From Zetaproteobacteria bacterium (GTDB lineage: Bacteria > Pseudomonadota > Zetaproteobacteria > Mariprofundales > Mariprofundaceae), in assembly GCA_021545585.1 (NCBI GenBank), contig JAJRTF010000023.1, positions 1-64,000 of the forward strand: a stretch of DNA of 64,000 bases, in the 5' to 3' direction. The first letter of the stretch is position 1. Each line of letters opens with the position of its first letter. A program made the translations under genes and the position numbers. The notes beneath the pieces are model-generated. The model did not search any database and was not told where the DNA came from. It saw only the letters and a list, made by a program, of their open reading frames with translations. Below, piece by piece: positions 27,830 to 37,341 of this stretch.

Positions 27830-27858
27830 TTGACATCTTTTGTCCAGCCGGTTTATAT
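27830..27858 (+). promoter_or_regulatory. Sigma70 promoter of the truncated haemoglobin genes
   Basis: TTGACA-17-TTATAT; an AGATG-N7-CATCT dyad (27822-27838) overlaps the -35. Confidence 0.6.
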
Positions 27859-27916
27859 TTGCTACCTGTTAGACACCCCAAGGGATGTGAAATCATGATC
27901 ACAATAGGAGGAATGA

Positions 27917-28282
27917 ATGAGTACAGTTTATGAACAATTGGGTGGCGAAGCGGCCATCAATGCAGCAGTCGATATTTTTTATCGCAAGGTATTGGCTGAC
28001 CACTATGTAAACCGTTTTTTCGAAGGCGTGGACATGGAAAAACAGGCTGCCAAGCAGAAAGGCTTCCTGACCATGGTCACCGGCGGACCGAACAACTACA
28101 CCGGCAAGGATATGCGCGAGGGCCATAAGCATTTGGTCAAGATGGGTCTGAATGATGCTCATTTCGATCACATTCTCTGTCATCTTCGCTCTACACTGGC
28201 TGAGCTGGGCGTCGCCCAGGATCTGATTGATACTGTGATTAGCGTGGCTGAAAGCACACGCGATGACGTACTGGATCGCTGA
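27917..28282 (+). CDS. Truncated haemoglobin (group 1/N-like)
   Basis: TVYEQLGGEAAINAAVDIFYRKVLADHYVNRFFEGVDMEKQAAKQKGFLTMVTGGPNNYTGKDMREGHKHLVKMGLNDAHFD; B-helix Tyr and F-helix His present. Confidence 0.93.
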   Translation: MSTVYEQLGGEAAINAAVDIFYRKVLADHYVNRFFEGVDMEKQAAKQKGFLTMVTGGPNNYTGKDMREGHKHLVKMGLNDAHFDHILCHLRSTLAELGVAQDLIDTVISVAESTRDDVLDR

Positions 28283-28283
28283 T

Positions 28284-28790
28284 ATGCATCTTGAGACATT
28301 TATTCCGGCATTCCTTCTGTTTGCGGTATTGGGACTGGTGTTGCCCGTGCTGTTATCGGACATTGCCGAGAAAGGCCGCAACTTTACCGAAGAGCCGGAA
28401 GATGATGCCAAGCCTGCAGCCGGTGAGGCCACGGTCTATGAGCAAATCGGTGGCGCAGCAGCTGTCGATGCCGCAGTGGATGTGTTTTATCGCCGGGTGT
28501 TGGCCGATGCCTATGTAAATCGCTTTTTCGAAGGCGTGGACATGGATAAACAGGCTGCCAAGCAGAAAGCATTCCTGACCATGGTGATGGGCGGTCCGCA
28601 CAACTACACTGGCAAGGATATGCGTGAGGGCCATAAGCATCTGGTCAAAATGGGTCTGAATGATTCACATTTCGATCATATCCTGATGCATTTGCGCGCA
28701 ACCCTGGCCGAGCTGGGCGTGCCTGAGAACCTGATCCAGACCATTATCGGAGTCGCTGAAAGCACACGTGATGATGTCCTTGATCGCTAG
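28284..28790 (+). CDS. Membrane-anchored truncated haemoglobin
   Basis: N-terminal TM MHLETFIPAFLLFAVLGLVLPVLLSD plus linker, then a globin domain nearly identical to the preceding gene. Confidence 0.9.
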   Translation: MHLETFIPAFLLFAVLGLVLPVLLSDIAEKGRNFTEEPEDDAKPAAGEATVYEQIGGAAAVDAAVDVFYRRVLADAYVNRFFEGVDMDKQAAKQKAFLTMVMGGPHNYTGKDMREGHKHLVKMGLNDSHFDHILMHLRATLAELGVPENLIQTIIGVAESTRDDVLDR

Positions 28791-28826
28791 ACCGGATCAT
28801 TAAACAGGGCCGCTGGAGCGGCGATT

Positions 28827-28868
28827 GAATGACAGGGCATCCGTGATTTTCGGGTGCCCTGTTTATTT
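28827..28868 (+). terminator. Rho-independent terminator
   Basis: acagggcatccgtgattttcgggtgccctgtttattt. Confidence 0.8.
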
Positions 28869-28941
28869 AACGGGAAGTAGCGGCGATGATTTGTGGATGA
28901 AGCATAATTGATGCAGATGGATTTACATAAAGCGAGGGTAA

Positions 28942-29922
28942 GTGATGCCGACCATTCATTTTGAAGGAAATGATTTTTTCTGTGCGGAGGATGAAAGCAT
29001 ACTGGAATGTATGACGCGTCATGGTGTGATGATTCCGTCATCCTGCCAGAGCGGCGCCTGCCAGACCTGCATGATTCGGGCGATTGAGGGCACGCCAACC
29101 CCTGAATCACAGCAGGGGTTGAAGGATACGATGAAGGCGCAGAACTATTTTCTCGCCTGTGTCTGCAAGCCGACAGAGGACATGACCATTGGTCTGTCCG
29201 TGATCTCACCCCGGCAGACGGTTAAACTGTTGAGCAGGGATGTATTGAATGAGTCCGTCATCCGCCTTCGTCTTGAAGAGCCTGAAGATTTCTCTTACAA
29301 GGCCGGCCAGTTTATTAATCTGGTGCGCCCGTATGATGAGCTCACACGCAGTTATTCGCTGGCCAGCATACCGGGCGATGGCTTTCTGGAGCTGCAGGTC
29401 AAGCGGGTTGCTGATGGCCAGATGAGCAACTGGCTGTTCGATGGGTTGACCGTGGGCGAAGAGATTCAGTTTTTCGGTCCGGCAGGGGATTGTTTTTACA
29501 TTCCCGGAGCAGCAGAGCAGCCCTTGCTTCTGGTTGGTACGGGTACCGGGCTGGCGCCCCTGTATGGTATTTTGCGCCATGTGCTGGCAGAGGGGCATAC
29601 CGGCCCTGTTCATCTGTTTCATGCCAGCCTTGCTGCAGCCGGTCTGTATCTGGAGGAAGAATTGCGCCGGTTGGCCGAGCAACATGAGCAGCTCCGGTAT
29701 ATCCCCTGTGTGCTGCATGGGGATGTCCCTGAAGGCGGTCAGCAGGGCCATATCGCCGATCTTCCGGCCTCGATGCTCGGTTCACTGAGCGGCTATCGTG
29801 CTTTCCTGTGCGGCGACCCGCCGATTGTGAATGCACTGCGTCAGAAATGTTTTATGGGCGGCGTAGCCATGCAGGATATTCACGCCGACCCGTTTGTGTT
29901 TTCGCCAACGCAGGAGAACTGA
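28942..29922 (+). CDS. 2Fe-2S ferredoxin/FAD/NAD(P) oxidoreductase
   Basis: CQSGACQTCM...ACVC plant-type 2Fe-2S site; RSYSLAS FAD motif; LLVGTGTGLAPLYGIL NAD(P) motif. Confidence 0.88.
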   Translation: MMPTIHFEGNDFFCAEDESILECMTRHGVMIPSSCQSGACQTCMIRAIEGTPTPESQQGLKDTMKAQNYFLACVCKPTEDMTIGLSVISPRQTVKLLSRDVLNESVIRLRLEEPEDFSYKAGQFINLVRPYDELTRSYSLASIPGDGFLELQVKRVADGQMSNWLFDGLTVGEEIQFFGPAGDCFYIPGAAEQPLLLVGTGTGLAPLYGILRHVLAEGHTGPVHLFHASLAAAGLYLEEELRRLAEQHEQLRYIPCVLHGDVPEGGQQGHIADLPASMLGSLSGYRAFLCGDPPIVNALRQKCFMGGVAMQDIHADPFVFSPTQEN

Positions 29923-30032
29923 AGCGATTCACTGCTCAGACACTGCGAAGCATGAATGCTATATTGATCAGTAATTGTCATTGGCATACCCGACGTTAGA
30001 GTGCCAGCCCTGATGGCAAGGGCATTGAAACG

Positions 30033-31061
30033 GTGAAAGAAAGAGACGAACATATTCTCGGGCAGGTGGTCCGGGCCTATCTTGATACCGGCCAGCCCGT
30101 GGGTTCACGCACACTGTCCCGACAGGCTGTGCCCGGTCTGAGTCCGGCTTCGATTCGCAATGTTATGGCCGAGCTCGAAAAACAGGGCTTTTTACATTCA
30201 CCGCATACATCTGCCGGCCGGGTGCCGACGGATACCGGCTTGCGCTACTTCGTTGATACATTGATGTCTGTTGATCCGGATTTGAACAAAGTCATGGAGC
30301 AGGCGGTGGCCAGGGATTTAGGCCAGGTCAGCGATCATCACGGCTTGTTGCAGCGGGCCAGCGATGAACTGGCCAGCCTGACAAACTTTGCCGGCATGGT
30401 CTGGGTGCGTGAGCGTGAACCGCAGCGTATCCGCCGTCTGGAGTTCGTGCCGGTTTCTTCCGAGCGTATTCTGGCGGTCATTGTGACCGAATCAGGTGAT
30501 GTGCAGAATCGGCTGGTGAGCCGGCCGCCACGCCTGAGTGATGATGATTTGCATCACCTGGCGCTCAGCTTGAGTGAATTGCTCAGCCATTGCGATTTCA
30601 AGGAAGCTGTAAAACGGCTACGTATTGAAATGGAGCATGATCGACTGCATGTGCGTCGTCTTCTTGAGGACTTGAATCGCTGGGCCAATGCCCCTACAGA
30701 GGGCGAGAATGATTTGTTTGTCCGCGGCCAGCGGCAATTGCTGGATATGCCGGAGTTTGCGGTTATTGATACGGTGCGCTCATTGATGGCGACGATTGAA
30801 GAGAAAGAGCAGTTATTGCATCTGGTGGAACAGGTTGAGCACGAGGAAACCGGCGTGAAGGTGTTTATTGGCAGTGAGCATGCGCTGGTGAATATGGAAC
30901 AGGTATCTGTGGTGCTGTCCCGCTATGAGGGGCCGGCCAATATTATCGGAACCCTCGGTGTGATTGGCCCCAGACGCATGCATTACGAACGGGTTATGCC
31001 TATTGTGGATTGCACTGCCAAATGGGTGAGCAGAATGTTAGGAGGAAAGATTGACAGCTAA
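30033..31061 (+). CDS. hrcA: Heat-inducible transcription repressor HrcA (GTG start)
   Basis: VGSRTLSRQAVPGLSPASIRNVMAELEKQGFLHSPHTSAGRVPTDTGLRYFVD; located upstream of grpE-dnaK. Confidence 0.95.
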   Translation: MKERDEHILGQVVRAYLDTGQPVGSRTLSRQAVPGLSPASIRNVMAELEKQGFLHSPHTSAGRVPTDTGLRYFVDTLMSVDPDLNKVMEQAVARDLGQVSDHHGLLQRASDELASLTNFAGMVWVREREPQRIRRLEFVPVSSERILAVIVTESGDVQNRLVSRPPRLSDDDLHHLALSLSELLSHCDFKEAVKRLRIEMEHDRLHVRRLLEDLNRWANAPTEGENDLFVRGQRQLLDMPEFAVIDTVRSLMATIEEKEQLLHLVEQVEHEETGVKVFIGSEHALVNMEQVSVVLSRYEGPANIIGTLGVIGPRRMHYERVMPIVDCTAKWVSRMLGGKIDS

Positions 31062-31644
31062 GAAAAAAGCCGCGGCACAGGGCGCAAAAAAGTCCGGTAA
31101 GAATCAGCAGGCTACGGATGATAAGCTGGATATGCCTGAGCCTGAGATGGCCGAAGAAATTGAAATGACCGACGCTGAATATGATGCGGTTGATGATGAG
31201 CTGGCTTTTGCTCAGAGGGAAATTGCGGAGCTGAAAGACAAGCTGCTGCGCACGCATGCCGAGATGGAGAATTTGCGTAAGCGTACTGAGCGCCAGATTG
31301 CCGATGCGCATAAATTCGGTGTTGAGAAGTTTGCTACAGCCCTGCTTGATGTTGTAGATAATCTGGAGCGGGCACTTGAGGTTGAAGAAGGTAACGAGAC
31401 TGCAGTACGTCAGGGTATTGAGCTGACGCTGAACAGCTGGCATGAGATGATGAAACGCTTCGAGGTCAAACGTATTGATGCGACGGGGCAGATATTTGAT
31501 CCCCATCAGCATGAGGCATTGTCACAGGTGCCATCGGATGAACCTGAAGGCACGGTTGTCGCCCAGCATGTTGCCGGCTACACATTGCATGGCCGCCTCA
31601 TTCGTCCGGCCAAGGTGCTGGTGTCGAGCGGCCCAGCCAAATAA
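31051..31644 (+). CDS. grpE: Nucleotide exchange factor GrpE
   Basis: LRTHAEMENLRKRTERQIADAHKFGVEKFATALLDVVDNLERAL; FDPHQHEALSQVPS. Confidence 0.95.
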   Translation: MTAKKKAAAQGAKKSGKNQQATDDKLDMPEPEMAEEIEMTDAEYDAVDDELAFAQREIAELKDKLLRTHAEMENLRKRTERQIADAHKFGVEKFATALLDVVDNLERALEVEEGNETAVRQGIELTLNSWHEMMKRFEVKRIDATGQIFDPHQHEALSQVPSDEPEGTVVAQHVAGYTLHGRLIRPAKVLVSSGPAK

Positions 31645-31673
31645 AACAGACAGCATGACTCAGACATCAGGGG

Positions 31674-31702
31674 GTTGAATTGATTCTAGCCCGACCCCAT
31701 AA
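31674..31702 (+). promoter_or_regulatory. Candidate sigma32 (RpoH) promoter of dnaK
   Basis: GTTGAA-15-CCCCATAA, cf. consensus CTTGAAA-N11-16-CCCCATnT. Confidence 0.6.
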
Positions 31703-31756
31703 AGCTTTGCACAAAGACTTTTCAAGTTCCCCCAGAGGGGTATAGGAGATTACAAC

Positions 31757-33682
31757 ATGGCTAAAGTGATAGGTATTGATCTTGGCACCACGAACTCGTG
31801 CGTCGCCGTAATGGAGGGCGACAAGGCGAAGGTGATTGCCAATTCTGAGGGCGATAACACTACGCCGTCTGTAGTTGCCTATACCGACGATGAGCGCTTG
31901 ACCGGTGCGCCGGCCAAACGTCAGATGGTGACCAATCCGGACAACACATTCTATGCGGTGAAGCGTCTAATTGGCCGCAAATTCGATTCTTCTGAAACCA
32001 AGCATCACCATGAGCTTGTGTCCTATCCGATTGTTAAAGCTGATAACGGCGATGCATGGGTCGAGGCTGGTGGCAAGAAAATGAGCCCGCAGGAAGTCAG
32101 CGCCGTTATTCTTCAGAAGATGAAGAAGACCGCCGAGGATTATCTCGGTGAAGAGGTTAAGGATGCGGTGATTACCGTACCGGCCTATTTTAACGATTCC
32201 CAGCGCCAGGCTACCAAGGATGCCGGTGCGATTACCGGATTGAACGTGCTGCGTATCGTCAACGAGCCGACTGCGGCAGCTCTTGCCTATGGACTGGATA
32301 AAACCGAAGAGAATCATCTTATTGCTGTATACGATCTGGGTGGTGGTACGTTCGATATCTCCATTCTGGAAATCGGCGATGGCGTATTCGAGGTGAAGGC
32401 CACCAACGGCGACACTTTCCTTGGCGGTGAAGATTTCGATCAGGTGTTGATTAAATATCTGGCTGAAGAATTCATGAAGGAGCATGGCGTTGACCTGATG
32501 GCTGACAAGCTGGCTCTGCAGCGTTTGAAGGAGGCCGCTGAAAAGGCCAAGATCGAGCTTTCATCCAGCCAGCAGACGGAAGTGAATCTGCCATTTATTA
32601 CGGCTGATGCATCAGGACCGAAACATCTGTTGATCAAGGTGACCCGGGCCAAGTTTGAGAGTCTGGTAGGCGATCTGGTTGAAAAATCTCTGGCACCGTG
32701 CAAACAGGCGCTGAAGGATGCAGGCGTGAAGGCTGCCGACGTGCATGAGGTCGTACTGGTCGGTGGTCAGACCCGTATGCCGCTGGTGCAGGAAAAGGTG
32801 CAGGCATTTTTCGGTCGTGAGCCGCACAAGGGCGTGAACCCGGATGAAGTGGTGGCTATTGGAGCTGCGATTCAGGGCGCGGTGCTGACCGGTGATGTCA
32901 CCGATGTACTGCTGCTGGATGTGACTCCGCTGAGCCTGGGTATTGAAGTGGAAGGCGGCCTGTTCAACAAGATCATTGAAAAGAATACCACCATCCCGAC
33001 CAAGAAAAGCCAGATCTATACAACTGCGGCGGACAACCAGACTGCGGTAACCATCAAGGTTGCCCAGGGCGAGCGTGATATTTTCTCGGCCAACAAGCAG
33101 CTGGGCCTGTTCAACCTGGAAGGCATTGCACCCGCACCGCGCGGCATGCCGCAGGTTGAGGTTACTTTCGATATCGATGCCAACGGCATCATGCATGTGC
33201 ATGCCAAGGATAAGGGGACCGGCAAGGAGACCTCGATCCGTATTGAATCGGGTTCGGGTCTGTCCGAGGAAGAGATCGAGCGCATGAAGAAGGATGCCGA
33301 GGCCAATGCCGAAGATGATAAGAAACTGAAAGAGAGCATCGAAACGAAGAATCGTGCCGATGCACTGGTGTACTCAACCGAGAAGTCGCTGAAGGAACAT
33401 GGCGATAAGGTGGATGAGGAAACCCGCAAGGGCATTGAAGCGGCACTGGAAGAGCTGAAGAAAGCCATTGAGGGCGGCGATACTGAGGCGATCGGCAAGG
33501 CAGAGCAGAACCTGGCCGAAAAGGCGCAGAAGCTGGGTGAAGTGATTTACCAGCAAATGCAGCAGGAGGCTGAAGCCGGTGAAGGCGCGGCTGCGGATAC
33601 AACTGAAGGCACTGCTAAAGATGCGGCTCAGGATGCGGATATTGTCGATGCCGAGGTTGTAGACGAAGGCGACAAGAAGTAA
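31757..33682 (+). CDS. dnaK: Chaperone DnaK
   Basis: [42 protein letters not shown]. Confidence 0.99.
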   Translation: MAKVIGIDLGTTNSCVAVMEGDKAKVIANSEGDNTTPSVVAYTDDERLTGAPAKRQMVTNPDNTFYAVKRLIGRKFDSSETKHHHELVSYPIVKADNGDAWVEAGGKKMSPQEVSAVILQKMKKTAEDYLGEEVKDAVITVPAYFNDSQRQATKDAGAITGLNVLRIVNEPTAAALAYGLDKTEENHLIAVYDLGGGTFDISILEIGDGVFEVKATNGDTFLGGEDFDQVLIKYLAEEFMKEHGVDLMADKLALQRLKEAAEKAKIELSSSQQTEVNLPFITADASGPKHLLIKVTRAKFESLVGDLVEKSLAPCKQALKDAGVKAADVHEVVLVGGQTRMPLVQEKVQAFFGREPHKGVNPDEVVAIGAAIQGAVLTGDVTDVLLLDVTPLSLGIEVEGGLFNKIIEKNTTIPTKKSQIYTTAADNQTAVTIKVAQGERDIFSANKQLGLFNLEGIAPAPRGMPQVEVTFDIDANGIMHVHAKDKGTGKETSIRIESGSGLSEEEIERMKKDAEANAEDDKKLKESIETKNRADALVYSTEKSLKEHGDKVDEETRKGIEAALEELKKAIEGGDTEAIGKAEQNLAEKAQKLGEVIYQQMQQEAEAGEGAAADTTEGTAKDAAQDADIVDAEVVDEGDKK

Positions 33683-33700
33683 GCGTCATGCGTGAAGCAT

Positions 33701-33737
33701 AAGGAGCGGGGGGCTGATAGCTTGCCGCTCCTTTTCA
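33701..33737 (+). terminator. Terminator after dnaK
   Basis: aaggagcggggggctgatagcttgccgctccttttc. Confidence 0.8.
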
Positions 33738-33885
33738 CGTTTTATAAAGGCATGCACGCGGAGGATACAGAAGCACGCAGCGGGAACCTGTAACAGGCTG
33801 TTAAGGTTTTTATTTCCTCTGTCTGCTTCGTTCCTTTGCGGCGAAAAGATGTCGAATGTTATTGACTTGAATGCAGGGAGTAACT

Positions 33886-35028
33886 GTGTCGAAACGCGAT
33901 TATTATGATGTGCTGGGTATCGCCAAAGATGCCGATGAAAACACCATCAAGCGTGCCTATCGCAAGCTCGCTATGAAATATCACCCGGATCGCAATCCCG
34001 ACGATACACAGGCGGCAGAAAGCTTTCGTGAAATCACTGAGGCCTATGAGGTGCTGTCGGATGATCAGAAGCGGGCGCGTTACGACCAGTATGGCCATGC
34101 CGGTGTGGATGATCAGATGCACGATTTCTGGGGCCGCGGCGGCGCTCAGGATTCGAATGCCTTCCGTGATTTTGGCGATTTGTTCGGTGATGCCTTTGGC
34201 GATATGTTTGGATTCGGCGGCGGTGGACGCGCAGCCCGTGGTGCCGACCTGCGCTATAATCTGAATGTCACGCTTGAAGAGGCGGCATCCGGTCGTGAAG
34301 TTGAGTTAAAGATACCCAGGCATGTTTCCTGTAATACATGTCATGGTTCCGGGGCCCGGCCGGGCACCAATCCCGTGCCGTGCTCCACCTGCGGTGGACA
34401 TGGTCAGGTACAGATGCAGCAGGGATTCTTTGCCATGCGGCGTACCTGCCCGACCTGTCATGGTGCCGGTACACGCATTGAGTCGCCCTGTGTCGAATGC
34501 GGTGGCGCCGGACGTGTCAAAACAGAAAAGAATCTGAAGGTGAAAATTCCGGCAGGCGTGTATGACGGTGCCCAGGTTCGAGTCGGCGGCGAAGGTGAGG
34601 CCGGGCCTCAGAATGCACCTTCCGGTGATTTGTATATCGTTATTTCGATTAAGCCGCACGCTATTTTTGAACGCGAAGGGCCGGATCTTCACTGCACCAT
34701 GCCGGTAACCTTCCCCCAGGCTACGCTGGGAGCCGAAGTGGATGCACCCACATTGAACGGCAAGGTAAAAATCAAGATACCTGCCGGCACCGAAGGCGGT
34801 CGTATTTTCAGGTTGCGTGGCCATGGTGTTACTGACGTGCGCGCCAGTCAGAAGGGCGATCTTTATGTGAAGGTACAGATTGCCGTACCCAAGAAACTAT
34901 CTGCCAAGCAGAAAAAGTTGCTGCGTCAGTTTGCCGATGAAACGGGCGATGATGTCTATCCCGAGCGCTCCTCCTTTCTGGGCAAAGTGAAGGATTTCTG
35001 GGATGATTTGTCCAGTGAGGTGAAATAA
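33886..35028 (+). CDS. dnaJ: Chaperone DnaJ (GTG start)
   Basis: SKRDYYDVLGIAKDADENTIKRAYRKLAMKYHPDRNP; four CxxCxGxG-type repeats. Confidence 0.98.
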   Translation: MSKRDYYDVLGIAKDADENTIKRAYRKLAMKYHPDRNPDDTQAAESFREITEAYEVLSDDQKRARYDQYGHAGVDDQMHDFWGRGGAQDSNAFRDFGDLFGDAFGDMFGFGGGGRAARGADLRYNLNVTLEEAASGREVELKIPRHVSCNTCHGSGARPGTNPVPCSTCGGHGQVQMQQGFFAMRRTCPTCHGAGTRIESPCVECGGAGRVKTEKNLKVKIPAGVYDGAQVRVGGEGEAGPQNAPSGDLYIVISIKPHAIFEREGPDLHCTMPVTFPQATLGAEVDAPTLNGKVKIKIPAGTEGGRIFRLRGHGVTDVRASQKGDLYVKVQIAVPKKLSAKQKKLLRQFADETGDDVYPERSSFLGKVKDFWDDLSSEVK

Positions 35029-35837
35029 TGGCTGATTTACGTGTCATTGTTGCAGGGGCATCCGGCCGCATGGGTCGTATGCTGGTTCGTGCTATCAGCG
35101 AAACAGATGCGACACAGCTGGTTGGGGCCACAGAACGAACAGGCTCGCCGCTGGTCGGTACCGATGCCGGTACTCTGGCCTGGATTGGTGCGCTGGGCGT
35201 AAATATCAGCGATGAACTGGACTGTTGCGAAGCGGCCGACATCCTTATTGATTTTACTGCTCCGGCAGCCACGCTGGCGAATGCCGAGTTCGTTGCATCA
35301 CATGATATGGGTATAGTGATCGGCACGACGGGCTTTGAGTCTGCCGAGCTGGAGCATCTGCAGCAGATTCTCAAGAACACCCCTGTGGTGATGGCTGCAA
35401 ATTATTCGGTTGGCGTGAATCTGGCTCTGAATTTGATCCGGCAGGCCGCCTCGATTCTGGGTGATGATTACGATGCGGAAATTTTCGAAGCCCATCACAG
35501 GCATAAAGTGGATGCACCCAGCGGCACGGCGCTGGCAATGGGGCAAGCACTTGCTGCTGGTCGCAACGTCAATCTGGATGATGTGGCCGTACGCTCCCGG
35601 GATGGTATCACCGGTGCCCGTGAAGCCGGGTCGGTCGGATTCTCGGTTGTTCGCGGTGGCAATATCGTCGGCGAGCACAAGGCTATGTTTATAGCTGATG
35701 AGGAACGCATCGAAATCAATCATATCGCCTCGGACAGGATGGTCTTTGCCAAGGGCGCAGTGCGTGCAGGCATATGGCTGCAGGGTCAGAGCTCCGGCTG
35801 GTTTAACATGCACGATGTGCTGGGCTTGTCCGGCTGA
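35028..35837 (+). CDS. dapB: 4-hydroxy-tetrahydrodipicolinate reductase
   Basis: VIVAGASGRMGRMLVRAI; EIFEAHHRHKVDAPSGTAL. Confidence 0.97.
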   Translation: MADLRVIVAGASGRMGRMLVRAISETDATQLVGATERTGSPLVGTDAGTLAWIGALGVNISDELDCCEAADILIDFTAPAATLANAEFVASHDMGIVIGTTGFESAELEHLQQILKNTPVVMAANYSVGVNLALNLIRQAASILGDDYDAEIFEAHHRHKVDAPSGTALAMGQALAAGRNVNLDDVAVRSRDGITGAREAGSVGFSVVRGGNIVGEHKAMFIADEERIEINHIASDRMVFAKGAVRAGIWLQGQSSGWFNMHDVLGLSG

Positions 35838-35888
35838 TATAAATAGCCAGTCGCACCTTATGCAGCTGGCCTCCAAAGGTATTCTGGG

Positions 35889-36137
35889 TTATTGCTGTTC
35901 CGGGTCGGCCTGTTTTATTTCACAAGCTTGATAGACGCTGATGCTGGACAGGGTTGAAACGGTGTAGGGAACAATCATCGTCAGTCCGACTTTGAGCCAT
36001 GCGGGGCTATCCATCGAACCATCCAGCATGGCATCACCATGATTGATGAATGCCAGGATCGGCCCGACAATGAGCGCAAAGCGGGTGGCGGTGCGGATCA
36101 CTTCGGGTTGCATGGCAATGCGCATTTTCTTTTTCAT
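35889..36137 (-). CDS. nrtS: NrtS-like nitrate/nitrite transporter family small membrane protein
   Basis: TATRFALIVGPILAFINHGDAML...LKVGLTMIVPYTVSTLSSISVY matches my recollection of the NrtS family motif. Confidence 0.65.
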   Translation of the reverse strand: MKKKMRIAMQPEVIRTATRFALIVGPILAFINHGDAMLDGSMDSPAWLKVGLTMIVPYTVSTLSSISVYQACEIKQADPEQQ

Positions 36138-36369
36138 CGTATTCCTCTGTTTGAAGTGAAATTCCTGGCAGTTTATTCAGTCGCTCCGAGCTTGGTAAAC
36201 TTACGTTATCAACACCAAAGTCCAGACAACATGGCGGATATTCAGCCGGATACAGTCGAGTGACATGATTTATTGTTCCTGACGACCAAAACGATGACTG
36301 TGACTCTGACTTGCCGGGCTTTATGGATTCAACTATACATAAGATAGACGAAGTGTCGGAGGTGTATGA

Positions 36370-36747
36370 TTGCCGGTTGAGCATGTGATTGATGAAAAGC
36401 AGGGGCTGGTGTTGACGACATTGCGCGGCAGCGTGACATTTGATGAATTTGTCCGGCATCTGCAAGCGCTCGCATCCGACCCCACCTTTGATCCGAATAT
36501 GCTGGAATTGCTGGAAGCCAACGATGTTGAAACCGATGAATTCAATATAGATCAGATGATGTCGTTCAAGGATTCACATGTATGGGGGCCTAAGGCCCGG
36601 CGGGCCATGGTGACCAACAGTGATCTGGTGTTCGGTTTGTTTCGCATGTTCCAGATCACCTCGGCCCATGAGCATGGAGAAATTGCACTGTTCCATAATT
36701 TGGATGAAGCGCGGTGCTGGCTCGGGTTAACAGACCCTCCCGATTAA
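36370..36747 (+). CDS. Hypothetical protein (SpoIIAA/STAS-like)
   Basis: 125 aa, GSVTFDEFVRHLQAL...LFHNLDEARCWLGL pattern. Confidence 0.5.
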   Translation: MPVEHVIDEKQGLVLTTLRGSVTFDEFVRHLQALASDPTFDPNMLELLEANDVETDEFNIDQMMSFKDSHVWGPKARRAMVTNSDLVFGLFRMFQITSAHEHGEIALFHNLDEARCWLGLTDPPD

Positions 36748-36792
36748 GGCGCGCTTTGGGTCAGCAGTATTGATGCTGTTTGGTCCCGAAAC

Positions 36793-37341
36793 TTATTCCA
36801 GGCGGTATACGGCTGTGCCGGAGATTAGATCATGCAGGCTCTGGCGCTCAGGGGTCATCATCATCACCAGCAGTGAAAAGGCAGGCACCAGTGCCGAGAT
36901 AAAAAACAGCAGATGGTTGGTGTCTCGAACCACCATGTATACCAGCGTCATGCCCAGCGCCACCCAGGTTAACATTAGTCCGGCAAAACGAGTGGTGGCA
37001 GCAAGCATCGTGATTGGATCACCCGATTCATTCATGGCTACCTGAAGTTTCCACGGTCGCATGCCGGTAGTTGCACTGCCGCGCGTCCAGAAGCCGACGA
37101 AATAGGCATAGGCAATGGTCGTAATCAGTAAGCCCTTGATCCATTGATCGATAGTTCCCAGGGACTGTTCAGCCAGTGTTACCGGGATAAAGGCCAGAAA
37201 CAGCAGGCCGGTCAGGATCAGTGCGTCATAGCCGCTGGCCAGCATTCGTATGCCGATGCCGGCCGTTACTGCTTTAGGACGTGCTGTTTCAGCCATGCCA
37301 GTCTCCCGTGAATGATCCAACTCAAGATAAACAGGCCGCAT
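36793..37341 (-). CDS. RDD family membrane protein
   Basis: GIGIRMLASGYDALILTGLLFL...GFWTRGSATTGMRPWKLQV...RQSLHDLISGTAVYRLE. Confidence 0.85.
   Translation of the reverse strand: MRPVYLELDHSRETGMAETARPKAVTAGIGIRMLASGYDALILTGLLFLAFIPVTLAEQSLGTIDQWIKGLLITTIAYAYFVGFWTRGSATTGMRPWKLQVAMNESGDPITMLAATTRFAGLMLTWVALGMTLVYMVVRDTNHLLFFISALVPAFSLLVMMMTPERQSLHDLISGTAVYRLE

Noticed and set aside
27822-27839. AGATG-N7-CATCT as a canonical NsrR box
   Set aside because: Spacer is 7 instead of 11 nt; kept only as a possible variant site in the findings.
27917-28790. Tandem globin similarity as an assembly duplication
   Set aside because: The copies differ at many positions and the second has a unique TM/linker, so this is a genuine paralogy.
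29923-30032. CIRCE element upstream of hrcA
   Set aside because: Only ttggcata...gagtgcca partial symmetry seen; does not match TTAGCACTC-N9-GAGTGCTAA.
32612-33498. Minus-strand ORFs over dnaK
   Set aside because: Shadow ORFs of dnaK with no independent evidence.
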